From: Spirochaetota bacterium
Lineage (GTDB): Bacteria > Spirochaetota > UBA12135 > COTS27 > JAFLEE01
DNA: 59,676 bases
Direction of reading: 5' to 3'
Assembly: GCA_017302015.1 (NCBI GenBank)
Contig: JAFLEE010000025.1
Coordinates: 1 to 59,676 of the forward strand
The notes below the pieces were generated by a model. The model saw only the letters and a program-made list of their open reading frames with translations. It was not told where the DNA came from and did not search any database. The number at the start of each line of letters is the position of its first letter. Position 1 is the first letter of the stretch. Shown one piece after another: positions 15,239 to 26,565 of this stretch. Made by a program: the position numbers and the translations under genes.

Positions 15239-15247
15239 GGCGGAGGC

Positions 15248-16624
15248 CTACAGGAAACGCATCACCCAAACGGGGGCGGCTGCCAGCAGGACCACGAAAG
15301 CGGTGGCGATACCGAGCACCCAAGCCTGGGACGTGGACAACTGAAAGGGCGAACCGGCCGGCGGACGCAGCCAGGTCTGGATGATCGGGCGCATGTAGTA
15401 GGCCATGCCCACCGCGCTCATGACCACCGCGAAGACCACCAGCACCACGTGGCGCTGGCTCACGGCGTTCCCGAAGACGAAGAGTTTCCCGAAGAAGCCG
15501 GCGAGGGGAGGGACCCCGATGAGGGAAAGCATGGAGATCGTCAGGCAGACCCCGAGGAACGGGTTCCTCCGTCCGAGACCGGAGAGGGCCTCCAGGCTCT
15601 CGCCGCCCCCCGCCGCTTCCACGGCCAGGAGCGACACGAACGCGATGAGGGTCGCGAAGGAATAGGCGGCGGCATAGATCCAGAGGGCGCCGGCCGAACC
15701 TGGCCCCACCGAAAGCAGCGCCAAAAGCAGGAAGCCCGCGTGGGAGATCCCCGAATACGCCATGAGGCGCTTGAAACTGCGCTGGGCCAGGGCGCCCAGG
15801 TTTCCCACCGCGAGGGTGAGGGCGGCCACCGCGGCGATGACCCAGCTCCACGCATCGGCGGCCGCGGGGAAGGCTTCGGAGAAGAGGCGATAGAAGGCGG
15901 CGATGGCCGCGACCTTCACCACCGTGGACATGAACGAGGTGACGATGCTGGGCGAACCCTCGTAGACGTCGGGGGCCCAGAAGTGGAAGGGCGCGGCGGA
16001 GATCTTGAAGGCAAGTCCCACGAGCATCAAGAGCAGCCCCAGGTGGAACATGGGCGTGAACACCGCGGGATTCGCCTCGGCCCAGGCGGCGATGGCGCGG
16101 GTGGAGAAGCTCCCGGTGGCCCCGTAGATGAGGGCGATCCCGAAGAGCAGGAAGCCGGTGGCGAAGGACCCGGTGATGAAGTACTTGAGGGCCGCCTCGT
16201 TCCCCGCGCGCTCGCGCTTGCGCGCGCCGGCGAGGATGTAGAGCGGGATGGAGAGGATCTCGACGCCGAGGAACAGCATCACGAGGTGCGCGAAGCTCGC
16301 CATCATGATCCCGCCCGTGAGCGAGAAGAGGAGGAGGGCGGCCATCTCGACGCGGGGGATATCGGAACGTTCGTTCGGGTTGGTGAGCAGCAGCACCACC
16401 AGCGTGCCCAGGACGAGGAGCAGGCAGGAGAAGAGGACCGCGTAGCGATCGAACTCCGCCATGCCCTTCAGCAAGGGGTGGTCGAGGCCGAGGCCCATCC
16501 CCGTCACCGCGAGGGCTCCGAGGAGGCCGGCGATGGCCAGGGGCACCACGAGGCGTTTCCCGCGCCCGAGGCTGGAGAGGAGCACGAGGGCCCCGAGGAT
16601 CGACAGGATGAGGTAGAGGCTCAT
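15248..16624 (-). CDS. nuoN: NADH-quinone oxidoreductase subunit N
   Basis: The 458-residue product is one of three antiporter-like, proton-pumping subunits of the complex I membrane arm. It is hydrophobic throughout with about 14 predicted spans. Landmarks are KYFITGSFATGFLLFGIAL, FHFWAPDVYEGSPSIVTSFM and KRLMAYSGISHAGFLLLAL with the pumping-channel Lys. It ends the fourteen-gene operon and starts three bases after nuoM. Length and order match the family; nothing is missing. Confidence 0.96.
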   Translation of the reverse strand: MSLYLILSILGALVLLSSLGRGKRLVVPLAIAGLLGALAVTGMGLGLDHPLLKGMAEFDRYAVLFSCLLLVLGTLVVLLLTNPNERSDIPRVEMAALLLFSLTGGIMMASFAHLVMLFLGVEILSIPLYILAGARKRERAGNEAALKYFITGSFATGFLLFGIALIYGATGSFSTRAIAAWAEANPAVFTPMFHLGLLLMLVGLAFKISAAPFHFWAPDVYEGSPSIVTSFMSTVVKVAAIAAFYRLFSEAFPAAADAWSWVIAAVAALTLAVGNLGALAQRSFKRLMAYSGISHAGFLLLALLSVGPGSAGALWIYAAAYSFATLIAFVSLLAVEAAGGGESLEALSGLGRRNPFLGVCLTISMLSLIGVPPLAGFFGKLFVFGNAVSQRHVVLVVFAVVMSAVGMAYYMRPIIQTWLRPPAGSPFQLSTSQAWVLGIATAFVVLLAAAPVWVMRFL

Positions 16625-16627
16625 GGT

Positions 16628-18076
16628 TTATTTCCAGGCGACCAATTGAACGAGGGCGTCCACCGCGGGGCCCGACCAATCCATGAGCCATTTCGGCCAG
16701 ACGCCGAAGAAGACCAGGAGCGCGGCCGATGAAACCAGCACGGTCGTCTCGACCCCCGTCGGGGCGAACGCGGGGCTCCCCGCCGGGGCGTCGCCGAGCA
16801 TGGTCTTGCGGAACCACTGGAGCATGTAGACGGCCCCGAGCACCACCCCCACCAGGCCCGGGAGGGCCCAGGCGAGCCCCTGCTGGGCGACGCCGTAGAG
16901 GAGTTGGAACTCGCCGACGAAGCCGGCCGTCAGCGGCAGACCGATGGCGGAGAGGAGGGCGAACATGAAGACCACGGCGAGCAGCGGCGCCCGGTGAGCC
17001 AGGCCGCCCACTTGTCCGATGGCGCGGCTCCCGGTGCGGGTCTCCACGATGTCGACGACGAGGAACAGCGCGGCGATGGCGATCCCGTGGGCCGCCATCT
17101 GCACCACGGCGCCCTGGAGGCCGGCGAAGGAGAGCGAGAAGATCCCCGCCGCGATGAGGCCCGTGTGGGCGAAGGAGGACCAGGCCAAGAGGCGTTTCAT
17201 GTCCTTCTGGGTCAGGGCGATGATAGAGCCCCACACCACGCCGATGAGCGAGAGGGCCAGGACGACCCATTGCCACGCGTGCATCCCGTCCGGCAACACG
17301 GGCAGGAGCCAACGCATGGCGCCGTAGGCGCCCATCTTGGCCATGAGGGCGGCGAGCAGCACCGTGCCGGCCGCCGGGGCCTCGTGGTAGGTGTCGCTCT
17401 GCCAGGTGTGGAAGGGGAAGACGGGCATCTTCACCGCGAAGGCGGCGAAGAAGCAGGCGAAGAGCCAGATCGCGGCGTCCCCGGGGAGCGAGGCGGTATA
17501 GAAGGCCTCCAGGGAGAAACTATGGGGCAGCAGGGTATAGAAATAGACGTAGAGGATCCCGAAGAGCATGAGGAGGCTTCCCACCACGGTGTAGATGAAG
17601 AACTTGAGGGTGACCGCCACGCGCTTCTCGCCGCCCCAGATCGCCGCGATGAAATAGACCGGCACCAGCGCCAATTCCCAGAACAAGTAGAAAACGATCG
17701 CGTCCCGCGCCGCGAAGACGCCCAGCAGCCCGGTCTCGACGGCGAGCACGAGGGCGTAGAAGACCGGCGTGCGCGTCGCCGGATTGCGGGCCGCGAGGAG
17801 CAGCGCCACGGGCGTCACCAGGACGGTGAGCAAAACGAGCACGAGGCTGATGCCATCCAGGCCGAGGCGGAACGAGATCCCCCATGCGGGGACCCAGGGG
17901 AGATCGAGGGCGTAGTGGACCGTATCCCCCCGGCCGAAAAGGGCCGCGAGGACGATGGCGAAGAGGGCCTCGAGGGCGACGGTGACGACGGCGAGCCTGC
18001 GGGCCGGGGCCTCCTTCAGGAACAGCACGGCGAGGCCGGCCAGCAGGGGGAAGACGACGAGGATGAGGGAGTGCAT
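16628..18076 (-). CDS. nuoM: NADH-quinone oxidoreductase subunit M
   Basis: A 482-residue antiporter-like subunit of complex I. Recognisable segments are FYLFWELALVPVYFIAAIWG with the conserved membrane Glu, KMPVFPFHTWQSDTYHEAP, and DMKRLLAWSSFAHTGLIAAG. It should form about 14 membrane helices and pump one proton per cycle. It lies between nuoL and nuoN with three-base gaps, so translation is probably coupled. Confidence 0.96.
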   Translation of the reverse strand: MHSLILVVFPLLAGLAVLFLKEAPARRLAVVTVALEALFAIVLAALFGRGDTVHYALDLPWVPAWGISFRLGLDGISLVLVLLTVLVTPVALLLAARNPATRTPVFYALVLAVETGLLGVFAARDAIVFYLFWELALVPVYFIAAIWGGEKRVAVTLKFFIYTVVGSLLMLFGILYVYFYTLLPHSFSLEAFYTASLPGDAAIWLFACFFAAFAVKMPVFPFHTWQSDTYHEAPAAGTVLLAALMAKMGAYGAMRWLLPVLPDGMHAWQWVVLALSLIGVVWGSIIALTQKDMKRLLAWSSFAHTGLIAAGIFSLSFAGLQGAVVQMAAHGIAIAALFLVVDIVETRTGSRAIGQVGGLAHRAPLLAVVFMFALLSAIGLPLTAGFVGEFQLLYGVAQQGLAWALPGLVGVVLGAVYMLQWFRKTMLGDAPAGSPAFAPTGVETTVLVSSAALLVFFGVWPKWLMDWSGPAVDALVQLVAWK

Positions 18077-18079
18077 AAC

Positions 18080-19975
<1,896 letters not shown>

Positions 19976-19979
19976 GGGT

Positions 19980-20288
19980 TCACCATTTGAGGTTGGAAAG
20001 GTCCTTCAGATCGATGGAACCGGTGTTGCGGTAGACCATCACCATGACGGCGAGGCCCACGGCGATCTCGGCCGCCGCCACCAGCATGATGAAGAACACG
20101 AAGACTTGGCCGGCCGCGTCGCCCCGGAAAGCCGCGATGGACCCGAGGAGCAGGTTCACCGCGTTGAGCATGATCTCGAGGCTCATGAACATCACGAGGA
20201 TATTGCGGCGGATGAGCACGCCCGCGACGCCGAGGCAGAAGAGCGCGGCGGAGAGGAACACGTAATGGTCGAGGGTGATGGGCCCCAT
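19980..20288 (-). CDS. nuoK: NADH-quinone oxidoreductase subunit K
   Basis: A 102-residue protein with three membrane helices. The glutamates needed for proton coupling are present in MSLEIMLNAVNL and in AAAEIAVGLAVMV. It is transcribed directly after nuoJ (one base between stop and start) and before nuoL. Confidence 0.96.
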   Translation of the reverse strand: MGPITLDHYVFLSAALFCLGVAGVLIRRNILVMFMSLEIMLNAVNLLLGSIAAFRGDAAGQVFVFFIMLVAAAEIAVGLAVMVMVYRNTGSIDLKDLSNLKW

Positions 20289-20289
20289 G

Positions 20290-20802
20290 CTATTCCCCCA
20301 ATTCCTTCTTCCCGAGCACGACCGCGCCCACCAGGGCCGCCAGGAAGAGGATCGACGACAACTCGAAAGGCAGCAGGAAATCGCGGAAGAGCACCTTCCC
20401 CAGGGTTTCGACCAGGCCCACGGTGCCCGAATGCACGGTGGCGAGATCGCTCGCGGTCTCGGCGCTGGAGCGCCGCAGGGCGCCGACCATCACGACGAGG
20501 AGCATGCCGCCGGCGACCAGGCCCGCCAATTTCACCAGGAGCGAATGCTGGGGTTCGGTCTCCTTATTGAGGTTCAGCAGCATGATCGTGAAGAGGAAGA
20601 GCACCATGATCGCCCCGGCGTACACGATGACGTGCACGGCGGCGAGGAATTGGGCGTTGAGCAGCACGTAATGCCCCGCCACCGCGAAGAACGCGGTCAC
20701 GAGCCATAGGGCGCTGTGGATCGGGTTGCGGCTGAGGATGACGAGGAGCGCCGCCGCGAAGAGCAGGGTCGAAAGGCCGTAGAAGAGGATGCTGGACATC
20801 AT
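20290..20802 (-). CDS. nuoJ: NADH-quinone oxidoreductase subunit J
   Basis: A 170-residue membrane subunit with five spans. NPIHSALWLVTAFFAVAG and the family motif VHVIVYAGAIMVLFLFTIML are clear; the latter includes the pi-bulge helix of the proton path. Its ATG overlaps the nuoI stop, and a second ATG follows at once, so the exact start is uncertain by one codon. A much longer open frame in the same register is an artefact covering nuoI and nuoH. Confidence 0.95.
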   Translation of the reverse strand: MMSSILFYGLSTLLFAAALLVILSRNPIHSALWLVTAFFAVAGHYVLLNAQFLAAVHVIVYAGAIMVLFLFTIMLLNLNKETEPQHSLLVKLAGLVAGGMLLVVMVGALRRSSAETASDLATVHSGTVGLVETLGKVLFRDFLLPFELSSILFLAALVGAVVLGKKELGE

Positions 20803-21407
20803 GGGTGGGCCGCCCGGGGGGTGCTCCCGCTCAGCCGATTGTGGAGCGGGGCGGGGTCTTTCTTGAACGCCAGCACGGCGGGCGTCTGCCGTTTGGTGAC
20901 GTCGACCGGGTGCTCCACCGGCTCGACGAGGCGCTCCTTGCCGTAGACGAAATGCTCGCGCAGGGAATGGGTCAGCACCAGGCGGTCGGTGAGGAAGATC
21001 GCCTCCTTCGGGCAGGCCTCCTCGCAGAGGCCGCAGAAGATGCAGCGCAGCATGTTGATCTCGTAGACGGCGGCGTACTTCTCCTCGCGGTAGAGGGGCT
21101 CTTCGCCGCGCTTGCGCTCGGCGGCGGTCATGGTGATGGCCTCCGCCGGGCACGCCAGGGCGCACAGCCCGCAGGCGGTGCAGCGCTCCGCGCCCTTCTC
21201 GTCGCGCTTGAGCACGTGCATCCCCCGGTAGACGGGGGCGCGCGGGCGCTCCTTCTCGGGGTACTCCCAGGTGACCTTCCGCTTGAAGATGTGCTTGAAG
21301 GTGACCCAGAGGCCGCCGATGACGGCGGGGAGATAGATCTTCTCCCACCAGGACTGGCGATTGTCCACCACGTGGCGCGCGCGTGAAGTCAGGGGTTGCA
21401 TGGCCAT
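20799..21407 (-). CDS. nuoI: NADH-quinone oxidoreductase subunit I (two 4Fe-4S clusters)
   Basis: A 202-residue ferredoxin-like subunit that passes electrons to the quinone-binding module. The two tetranuclear sites are CTACGLCALACP and CIFCGLCEEACP. The N-terminal segment (LPAVIGGLWVTFKHIFKRKV) is the amphipathic anchor to the membrane arm. The C-terminal tail of about 40 residues is longer than in E. coli and unremarkable. Between nuoH and nuoJ. Confidence 0.96.
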   Translation of the reverse strand: MAMQPLTSRARHVVDNRQSWWEKIYLPAVIGGLWVTFKHIFKRKVTWEYPEKERPRAPVYRGMHVLKRDEKGAERCTACGLCALACPAEAITMTAAERKRGEEPLYREEKYAAVYEINMLRCIFCGLCEEACPKEAIFLTDRLVLTHSLREHFVYGKERLVEPVEHPVDVTKRQTPAVLAFKKDPAPLHNRLSGSTPRAAHP

Positions 21408-21419
21408 GGTCGGTCCCGC

Positions 21420-22451
21420 CTATTTGAAGCCGCGCAGCGCCAGGTAGAGCCCGGTCCAGGCGATGTTGAGGAGCGCCAGGGGGAAGAGCGTCTTCCACCC
21501 GAGGGCCATGAGCTGGTCGTAGCGGAAGCGCGGCAGGGTCCAACGGACCCACCAGAAGAAGAAGATGAAGACGGAGATCTTGAGGAAGAGCGCCGCCGTG
21601 CCGACGAGGGCCGCGACGTTCTGGGACAGCCCGAGGGAATCCAGCCCCGGCACCTGGTAGCCGCCGAAGAAGAGGGTGGCCATCATGGCGGCGGAGATGA
21701 ACATGTTCACGTATTCGGCGAAGAGGTAGAAGCCGAGCTTCATCGACGAGTACTCGGTGTGGAACCCCCCGATGAGTTCGGCCTCGCACTCGGCCAGGTC
21801 GAAGGGGTGGCGGTTGCACTCGGCGAAGGAGCACACCAGGAAGACGAGGAAGCCGAGGGGCTGCACGAGGATGTTCCAATGCCAGCCCTTCTGGGCCGCG
21901 GCGATGTCGTTCAAGGATAGGCTGCCCGTGAGCATCACCACGCCGATGATCGAGAGGCCCATGGCGAGCTCGTAGCTGATCATCTGGCTCGAGGCGCGCA
22001 GCGCGCCCATGAGCGAGTACTTGTTGTTGCTGGCCCAGCCGCCGATCATGATGCCGTAGACGCCCAGCGAGACCACGGCGAACACGTAGAGCACCGCGAT
22101 GTTGAGGTCGGCGAGCTGCAGGGGGAACTCGCGGCCGCCGATGGAGAGCGGGCGGCCCCAGGGGATGACGGCGCTGGTGACCAGGGCGGTGCTCATGGCG
22201 ATCCCCGGCCCGAGGATGAACAGGAATTTATTGGAGACGCCGGGGATGAGCTCCTCCTTGAAGAAGAGCTTCCCGCCGTCGGCGAGGGGCTGGAGGATGC
22301 CCATGGGGCCCGAACGGTTGGGCCCGAAGCGGTCCTGGATCCACGAGGCGACCTTGCGCTCGCCCAGGGTGGAGTAGGCGGCGACGCCCAGGGAAAGCCC
22401 GAGGAGACCGGCCGCGAAGGCGACTTTATAGAGGAGCCAGACGAGATCCAT
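21420..22451 (-). CDS. nuoH: NADH-quinone oxidoreductase subunit H
   Basis: A 343-residue membrane subunit forming most of the quinone chamber. The first matrix-side loop reads ERKVASWIQDRFGPNR, followed by GPMGILQPLADGGKLFFKEE; the C-terminal part has FAECNRHPFDLAECEAELIG and GFHTEYSSMKLGFY, which carry the conserved acidic residues. About eight spans. It starts three bases after nuoG. Confidence 0.97.
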   Translation of the reverse strand: MDLVWLLYKVAFAAGLLGLSLGVAAYSTLGERKVASWIQDRFGPNRSGPMGILQPLADGGKLFFKEELIPGVSNKFLFILGPGIAMSTALVTSAVIPWGRPLSIGGREFPLQLADLNIAVLYVFAVVSLGVYGIMIGGWASNNKYSLMGALRASSQMISYELAMGLSIIGVVMLTGSLSLNDIAAAQKGWHWNILVQPLGFLVFLVCSFAECNRHPFDLAECEAELIGGFHTEYSSMKLGFYLFAEYVNMFISAAMMATLFFGGYQVPGLDSLGLSQNVAALVGTAALFLKISVFIFFFWWVRWTLPRFRYDQLMALGWKTLFPLALLNIAWTGLYLALRGFK

Positions 22452-22454
22452 CGT

Positions 22455-23501
22455 TTATCCTGAGATGAGGGCGGCCGGATCCGCCTGCCCGCCCTCGTGG
22501 GGGCCCCGCGGCCGGGAACCCTCCGGGCCGGCGCCGGCCAATCGGCGCGCTTCGAGGTGCTTCTGCGTCACGATATGGAGCTGCTTGAGGTCGGTGTAGT
22601 GGTTGGCGGAGATCACGGAGGTGGACTCGATGCGCCGGGGACCCTCGACGACCCAATCGCCGAGCTCCTTGCGGTCGAAGCGGCACTCGTTGCAGATGAA
22701 CTCCTCGACTTCGCCGTAGGCGCCGCGGCGGCCGGTGACGCGGATGACCTCGTTCCCCTTCACCCACAGGGCGACCTTGCCGGAGCACTTGGTGCAGGCG
22801 CGGTGGGCGTCCATGGGCTTGAGGAACCAGACGCGGGAAGCGAAACGCGCCGTCTTGTCGGTGAGGGCGCCCACCGGGCAGACGTCGATGACGTTCCCGA
22901 TGAAATCGCTGTCGAGGGCGTTCTGGATATAGGTGCCGATCTCGGCGGCGTCGCCCCGGCCCAGCACCCCGTGCACGCGGTGCTTGGCGACCTGGTCGGC
23001 GGTGTAGACGCAGCGGAAGCACATGATGCAGCGCGTCATGTGCAGTTGGATCCGGTCGCCGATGTCGATCTTCTCGAAGGTGCGCCGCTCGAACTCGTAA
23101 CGCGTGCGCTGGAGGCCGTGGGCGTAGGAGAGGTTCTGGAGGTCGCACTCGCCGGCCTGGTCGCACACGGGGCAGTCGAGGGGGTGGTTGATGAGGAGGA
23201 ACTCCACGATGGCCTTGCGCGTCTCGAGCACCTCGGGGCTGGTGAGGTTGGCCACCACCATGCCATCGGCCACGGGGGTGCTGCACGAGGCGACGAGTTT
23301 GGGCATGGGGTTCGGGTTGGCGGCGCTCTGGGCGGCGACTTTCACCAGGCAGGTGCGGCATTTGCCCCCGCTGCCCTTGAGTTTGGAGTAATAGCACATG
23401 GCCGGGGGAACCAGCGCGCCGCCGATCTGCCGCGCCGCCGCCAGGATGGTGGTGCCCGGGGCGACCTCGGTGGTTTGTCCGTCAATCGTGACTTTGGGCA
23501 T
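22455..23501 (-). CDS. nuoG: NADH-quinone oxidoreductase subunit G, short form
   Basis: Only 348 residues, against about 700-900 in E. coli or Thermus. The 2Fe-2S site is in CYYSKLKGSGGKCRTC with a later Cys in VASCSTP. The His-ligated site is HPLDCPVCDQAGECD, and the next is CIMCFRC with CPVGAL. A fourth Cys group (CTKC, CNEC) follows, and then the protein ends with a Gly/Pro-rich tail instead of the molybdopterin-like domain. Electron transfer from NuoF to NuoB/I is still possible. Similar short forms are known in Bacteroidota and some other phyla. Confidence 0.94.
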   Translation of the reverse strand: MPKVTIDGQTTEVAPGTTILAAARQIGGALVPPAMCYYSKLKGSGGKCRTCLVKVAAQSAANPNPMPKLVASCSTPVADGMVVANLTSPEVLETRKAIVEFLLINHPLDCPVCDQAGECDLQNLSYAHGLQRTRYEFERRTFEKIDIGDRIQLHMTRCIMCFRCVYTADQVAKHRVHGVLGRGDAAEIGTYIQNALDSDFIGNVIDVCPVGALTDKTARFASRVWFLKPMDAHRACTKCSGKVALWVKGNEVIRVTGRRGAYGEVEEFICNECRFDRKELGDWVVEGPRRIESTSVISANHYTDLKQLHIVTQKHLEARRLAGAGPEGSRPRGPHEGGQADPAALISG

Positions 23502-23507
23502 GGGGCT

Positions 23508-24857
23508 TCATTTCGGCATCGCGACGGGCTCTCGCTCGCCGTGCCGGGGATCCTTGACCTTCTCGGGGTATTTCACGTGGTACTCGAACTCGTGGCGGAA
23601 ATGGCGGATATGGCTGGCCACCGGCCACGCGGCGGCGTCGCCGAGCGGGCAGATGGTATTGCCCTCGATCTTTTTCGCGATGTCGACGAGGAGGTCGATG
23701 TCGGAGAGGCGGCCCTGGCCGGCCTCGAGGCGGTGGAGGACCTTCTCCATCCAGCCCGTGCCCTCCCGGCAGGGTGAGCACTGGCCGCACGACTCGTGGT
23801 GGTAGAAGCGGGTGAGGTTCCAGAGGTTGCGCACCATGCACGCGCTCTCGTCCATGGCGAAGAAGCCGCCGGAGCCCAGGCTCGTCCCGCTGACGAAGCC
23901 GCCGTCGGCGAGCGACTCGTAGCTCATCATGCGCGCCTCGCCTTTGGCGGTCTTGAGGAAGAGGGCGAGCGGGAGGACCGGCACCGAGGAACCGCCGGGG
24001 ATGACGGCCTTGATCGGGCGGCCGTTCTTGGGCCCGCCGCAGAAGGCGTCGCTCAGGAGGAACTCCTCGCAGCTCACCTTGCCCAATTCGATCTCGTAGA
24101 CCCCGGGGCGCTTGATATGCCCGCTGGCGGAGATGAGCTTCGTGCCCGTGGATTTCCCGACGCCGATGGCGGCGTAGGCCTCGCCGCCCATGCGCAGCAC
24201 GTGGGGGACGGTGGCGATGGTCTCGACGTTATTGACCACGGTGGGGCAGCCGTAGAGCCCCTGGCTCGCCGGGAACGGCGGCTTGATGCGGGGATTGCCG
24301 CGCTTGCCCTCGAGGGATTCGAGGAGCGCCGTCTCTTCCCCGCAGATGTAGGCGCCGCCGCCGGGGTGCACGTGGAGGTCCAGGGAATAGCCGCTCCCGA
24401 GGATATCGTTCCCCAAATAGCCGGCGGCGTAGGCCTCCCCGATGGCCTTCTCGAGGAGCCGCAGCAGGTACATGTACTCGCCGCGGATATAGATATAGGA
24501 GGTCTTAGCCCCGAGGGCGAAACTCGAGACGATCATGCCCTCGACGAGCAAGTGGGGCAGGTGCTCCATGAGGTAGCGGTCTTTGAAGGTGCCGGGCTCG
24601 GATTCATCGGCGTTGCACACCAGATAGCGCGGCTTGTCGGACTTGCGGTCGAGGAACGACCACTTCAGGCCCGCGGGGAACCCGGCGCCGCCGCGCCCGC
24701 GCAGGCCGGCCTTCTTCACCTCTTCGCCCACCTGCTCGGGGGTCATCCCCTTGAGGGCCTTCTCGACGCTCGCGTAGCCCCCCAGCTTCCTCCAGCCGGC
24801 GAGGGTGCGGGCCTCGGCGTTGCCCGCGTGCTCCAGGATCATCCTTCGCTGCTCCAT
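23508..24857 (-). CDS. nuoF: NADH-quinone oxidoreductase subunit F (NADH and FMN binding)
   Basis: The 449-residue NADH dehydrogenase subunit. The FMN/NADH glycine-rich loop is GLRGRGGAGFPAGLKW and the cluster motif ESCGQCSPCREG is near residue 350. The ATG at 24857 was chosen because the open frame further upstream covers nuoE. It starts five bases after the nuoE stop and precedes nuoG by six. Intact. Confidence 0.97.
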   Translation of the reverse strand: MEQRRMILEHAGNAEARTLAGWRKLGGYASVEKALKGMTPEQVGEEVKKAGLRGRGGAGFPAGLKWSFLDRKSDKPRYLVCNADESEPGTFKDRYLMEHLPHLLVEGMIVSSFALGAKTSYIYIRGEYMYLLRLLEKAIGEAYAAGYLGNDILGSGYSLDLHVHPGGGAYICGEETALLESLEGKRGNPRIKPPFPASQGLYGCPTVVNNVETIATVPHVLRMGGEAYAAIGVGKSTGTKLISASGHIKRPGVYEIELGKVSCEEFLLSDAFCGGPKNGRPIKAVIPGGSSVPVLPLALFLKTAKGEARMMSYESLADGGFVSGTSLGSGGFFAMDESACMVRNLWNLTRFYHHESCGQCSPCREGTGWMEKVLHRLEAGQGRLSDIDLLVDIAKKIEGNTICPLGDAAAWPVASHIRHFRHEFEYHVKYPEKVKDPRHGEREPVAMPK

Positions 24858-24862
24858 GGCGT

Positions 24863-25363
24863 TCACCGCCCCGCCCGTTGCTTGAGGTTCTCGAGAAGAC
24901 GGTCGACCTCGGCGAAGGTGAGGTTCTCGTGGTAATCCTCCCCGATCTGCATCACCGGCGCGCTCCCGCACGAGCCCAGGCACTCGGTGCTCTTGAGCGT
25001 GAAGAGGCCGTCGGCGGTGGTTTCGCCGTCCCGGATCCCCAGCTTCTTCTCGAGGTAGGCGATGAGGTCTTCCGCGCCGTTCAAGGCGCAGGGGCCGGTG
25101 CGGCAGGGCTCGAGCTTGAAGCGCCCCACCGGCCGGGTGTTGAACATCGTGTAGAAACTGGCGACCTCGTAGACCTCGATGGGCGTGATCTCGAGGAGGC
25201 CCGCGACGTAATCCATGAGGGGCACGCTCAGATGCGGCCCGAGTTCGTTCTGGGCGAGGTGCAGCACGGGCAGGAGGGCAGATTTCTTGCGGTCCGCCGG
25301 ATAGTGCGCCAGGAGGCGCTTGACCTCGGCCAGGGCGGCGGGGGAGAAACGAAGTTCAGGCAT
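24863..25363 (-). CDS. nuoE: NADH-quinone oxidoreductase subunit E (2Fe-2S)
   Basis: A 166-residue thioredoxin-like ferredoxin of the NADH module. The four cluster cysteines are in CRTGPC and STECLGSCGSAP. Residues 1-80 form the helical part (VLHLAQNELGPHLSVPLMDY, then ITPIEVYEVASFYTMF). The start overlaps the nuoD stop by eight bases. Confidence 0.96.
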   Translation of the reverse strand: MPELRFSPAALAEVKRLLAHYPADRKKSALLPVLHLAQNELGPHLSVPLMDYVAGLLEITPIEVYEVASFYTMFNTRPVGRFKLEPCRTGPCALNGAEDLIAYLEKKLGIRDGETTADGLFTLKSTECLGSCGSAPVMQIGEDYHENLTFAEVDRLLENLKQRAGR

Positions 25364-26564
25364 CCATTTCCCCCGCGATGACGTTGAGGCTCGAGAGCGT
25401 GAGCACGGCGTCGGAGAGGAGCGAGCCGCGGATGATCTCGGGGAACGCTTGATAATAGATGAAGCACGGTCGGCGCATGTGGAGGCGGTAGGGCGTGCGG
25501 CCCCCGTCGCTGACGATGTAATAGCCGAGTTCCCCGTTGCCGCCCTCGACGGGGTGGTAGATCTCGCCCACGGGGATCTTCGTCTCGCCCATGACGACCT
25601 TGAAGTGGTAGATGAGGGCTTCCATCCCCGAATAGACCTCTTCCTTCGGGGGCAGCACCCAGTCGGGGGCGTCGGCGCGGAAGACGCCCTCGGGCTCGGC
25701 GGCGACCTTGGCCACGGCCTGGTGGATGAGGCGCAGGGACTGGCGCACTTCTTCCTGGCGCACCATGAACCGGTCGTAGACGTCGCCCTGAGCGCCCACG
25801 GGGATGTCGAACGCGAGGGCGTCGTAGCCGCTATAGGGCTGGGCAACGCGCACGTCGTAATCGACGCCCGCGGCGCGCAGGTTGGGGCCGGTGAAGCCGT
25901 ACTGCAGGGCGCGTTCGGCGCGGATGCCGCCGACGCCCACGGTGCGGTCCATGAAGATGCGGTTTCGGGCGAGCATGCCGTGGAATTCTTCGAAGGCCGC
26001 GGGGAACTCGCGCAGGAATTTGTGGATGAGGCGCCAGGTTTCGGGGGAGAAATCGCGCTCGAAGCCGCCGATGCGGCCGAGGTTCGTCGTGAGGCGCGCC
26101 CCGCCCACCGACTCGAAGATGTCGTAGATGGCCTCGCGCCACTGGAACATGTACATGAAACCCGTGAGCGCCCCGGCGTCGGCGGCGATGATCGGGTTGC
26201 AGATGAGGTGGTCGGCGATGCGCGCGAACTCCATGATGACCACGCGCAGGAACTGCACGCGCCGGGGCACCTCGAGGGAGATCAGTTTCTCCACGGCCAG
26301 GTGCCAGCCGATATTGTTGATCGGGGAGGAGCAATAATTGAGGCGGTCGGTGAGCGTGGTGATCTGGTAATAGGGGCGCCGCTCGGCGATCTTCTCGAAG
26401 GCCCGGTGGATATAGCCCAGCGTGGGCTCGGCGTCCATGACGATCTCGCCGTCCATCTTGAGCACGCTCTGGAAGATGCCGTGGGTGGCGGGGTGGGTCG
26501 GCCCGAGGTTGAGGGTCGTGTAGGCCTTCTCGGGGCGCAGGGGGGAATCGGTGGGGAGGGCCAT
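25356..26564 (-). CDS. nuoD: NADH-quinone oxidoreductase subunit D
   Basis: The 402-residue 49-kDa-type subunit, related to NiFe hydrogenase large subunits, lines the quinone site with NuoB. LGPTHPATHGIFQSVLKMDG lies near the start with the quinone-site His, followed by IHRAFEKIAERRPYYQ and DRLNYCSSPINNIGWHLAVE. NuoC and NuoD are separate here, not fused as in E. coli. It starts one base after the nuoC stop. Confidence 0.97.
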   Translation of the reverse strand: MALPTDSPLRPEKAYTTLNLGPTHPATHGIFQSVLKMDGEIVMDAEPTLGYIHRAFEKIAERRPYYQITTLTDRLNYCSSPINNIGWHLAVEKLISLEVPRRVQFLRVVIMEFARIADHLICNPIIAADAGALTGFMYMFQWREAIYDIFESVGGARLTTNLGRIGGFERDFSPETWRLIHKFLREFPAAFEEFHGMLARNRIFMDRTVGVGGIRAERALQYGFTGPNLRAAGVDYDVRVAQPYSGYDALAFDIPVGAQGDVYDRFMVRQEEVRQSLRLIHQAVAKVAAEPEGVFRADAPDWVLPPKEEVYSGMEALIYHFKVVMGETKIPVGEIYHPVEGGNGELGYYIVSDGGRTPYRLHMRRPCFIYYQAFPEIIRGSLLSDAVLTLSSLNVIAGEMDA

Positions 26565-26565
26565 G

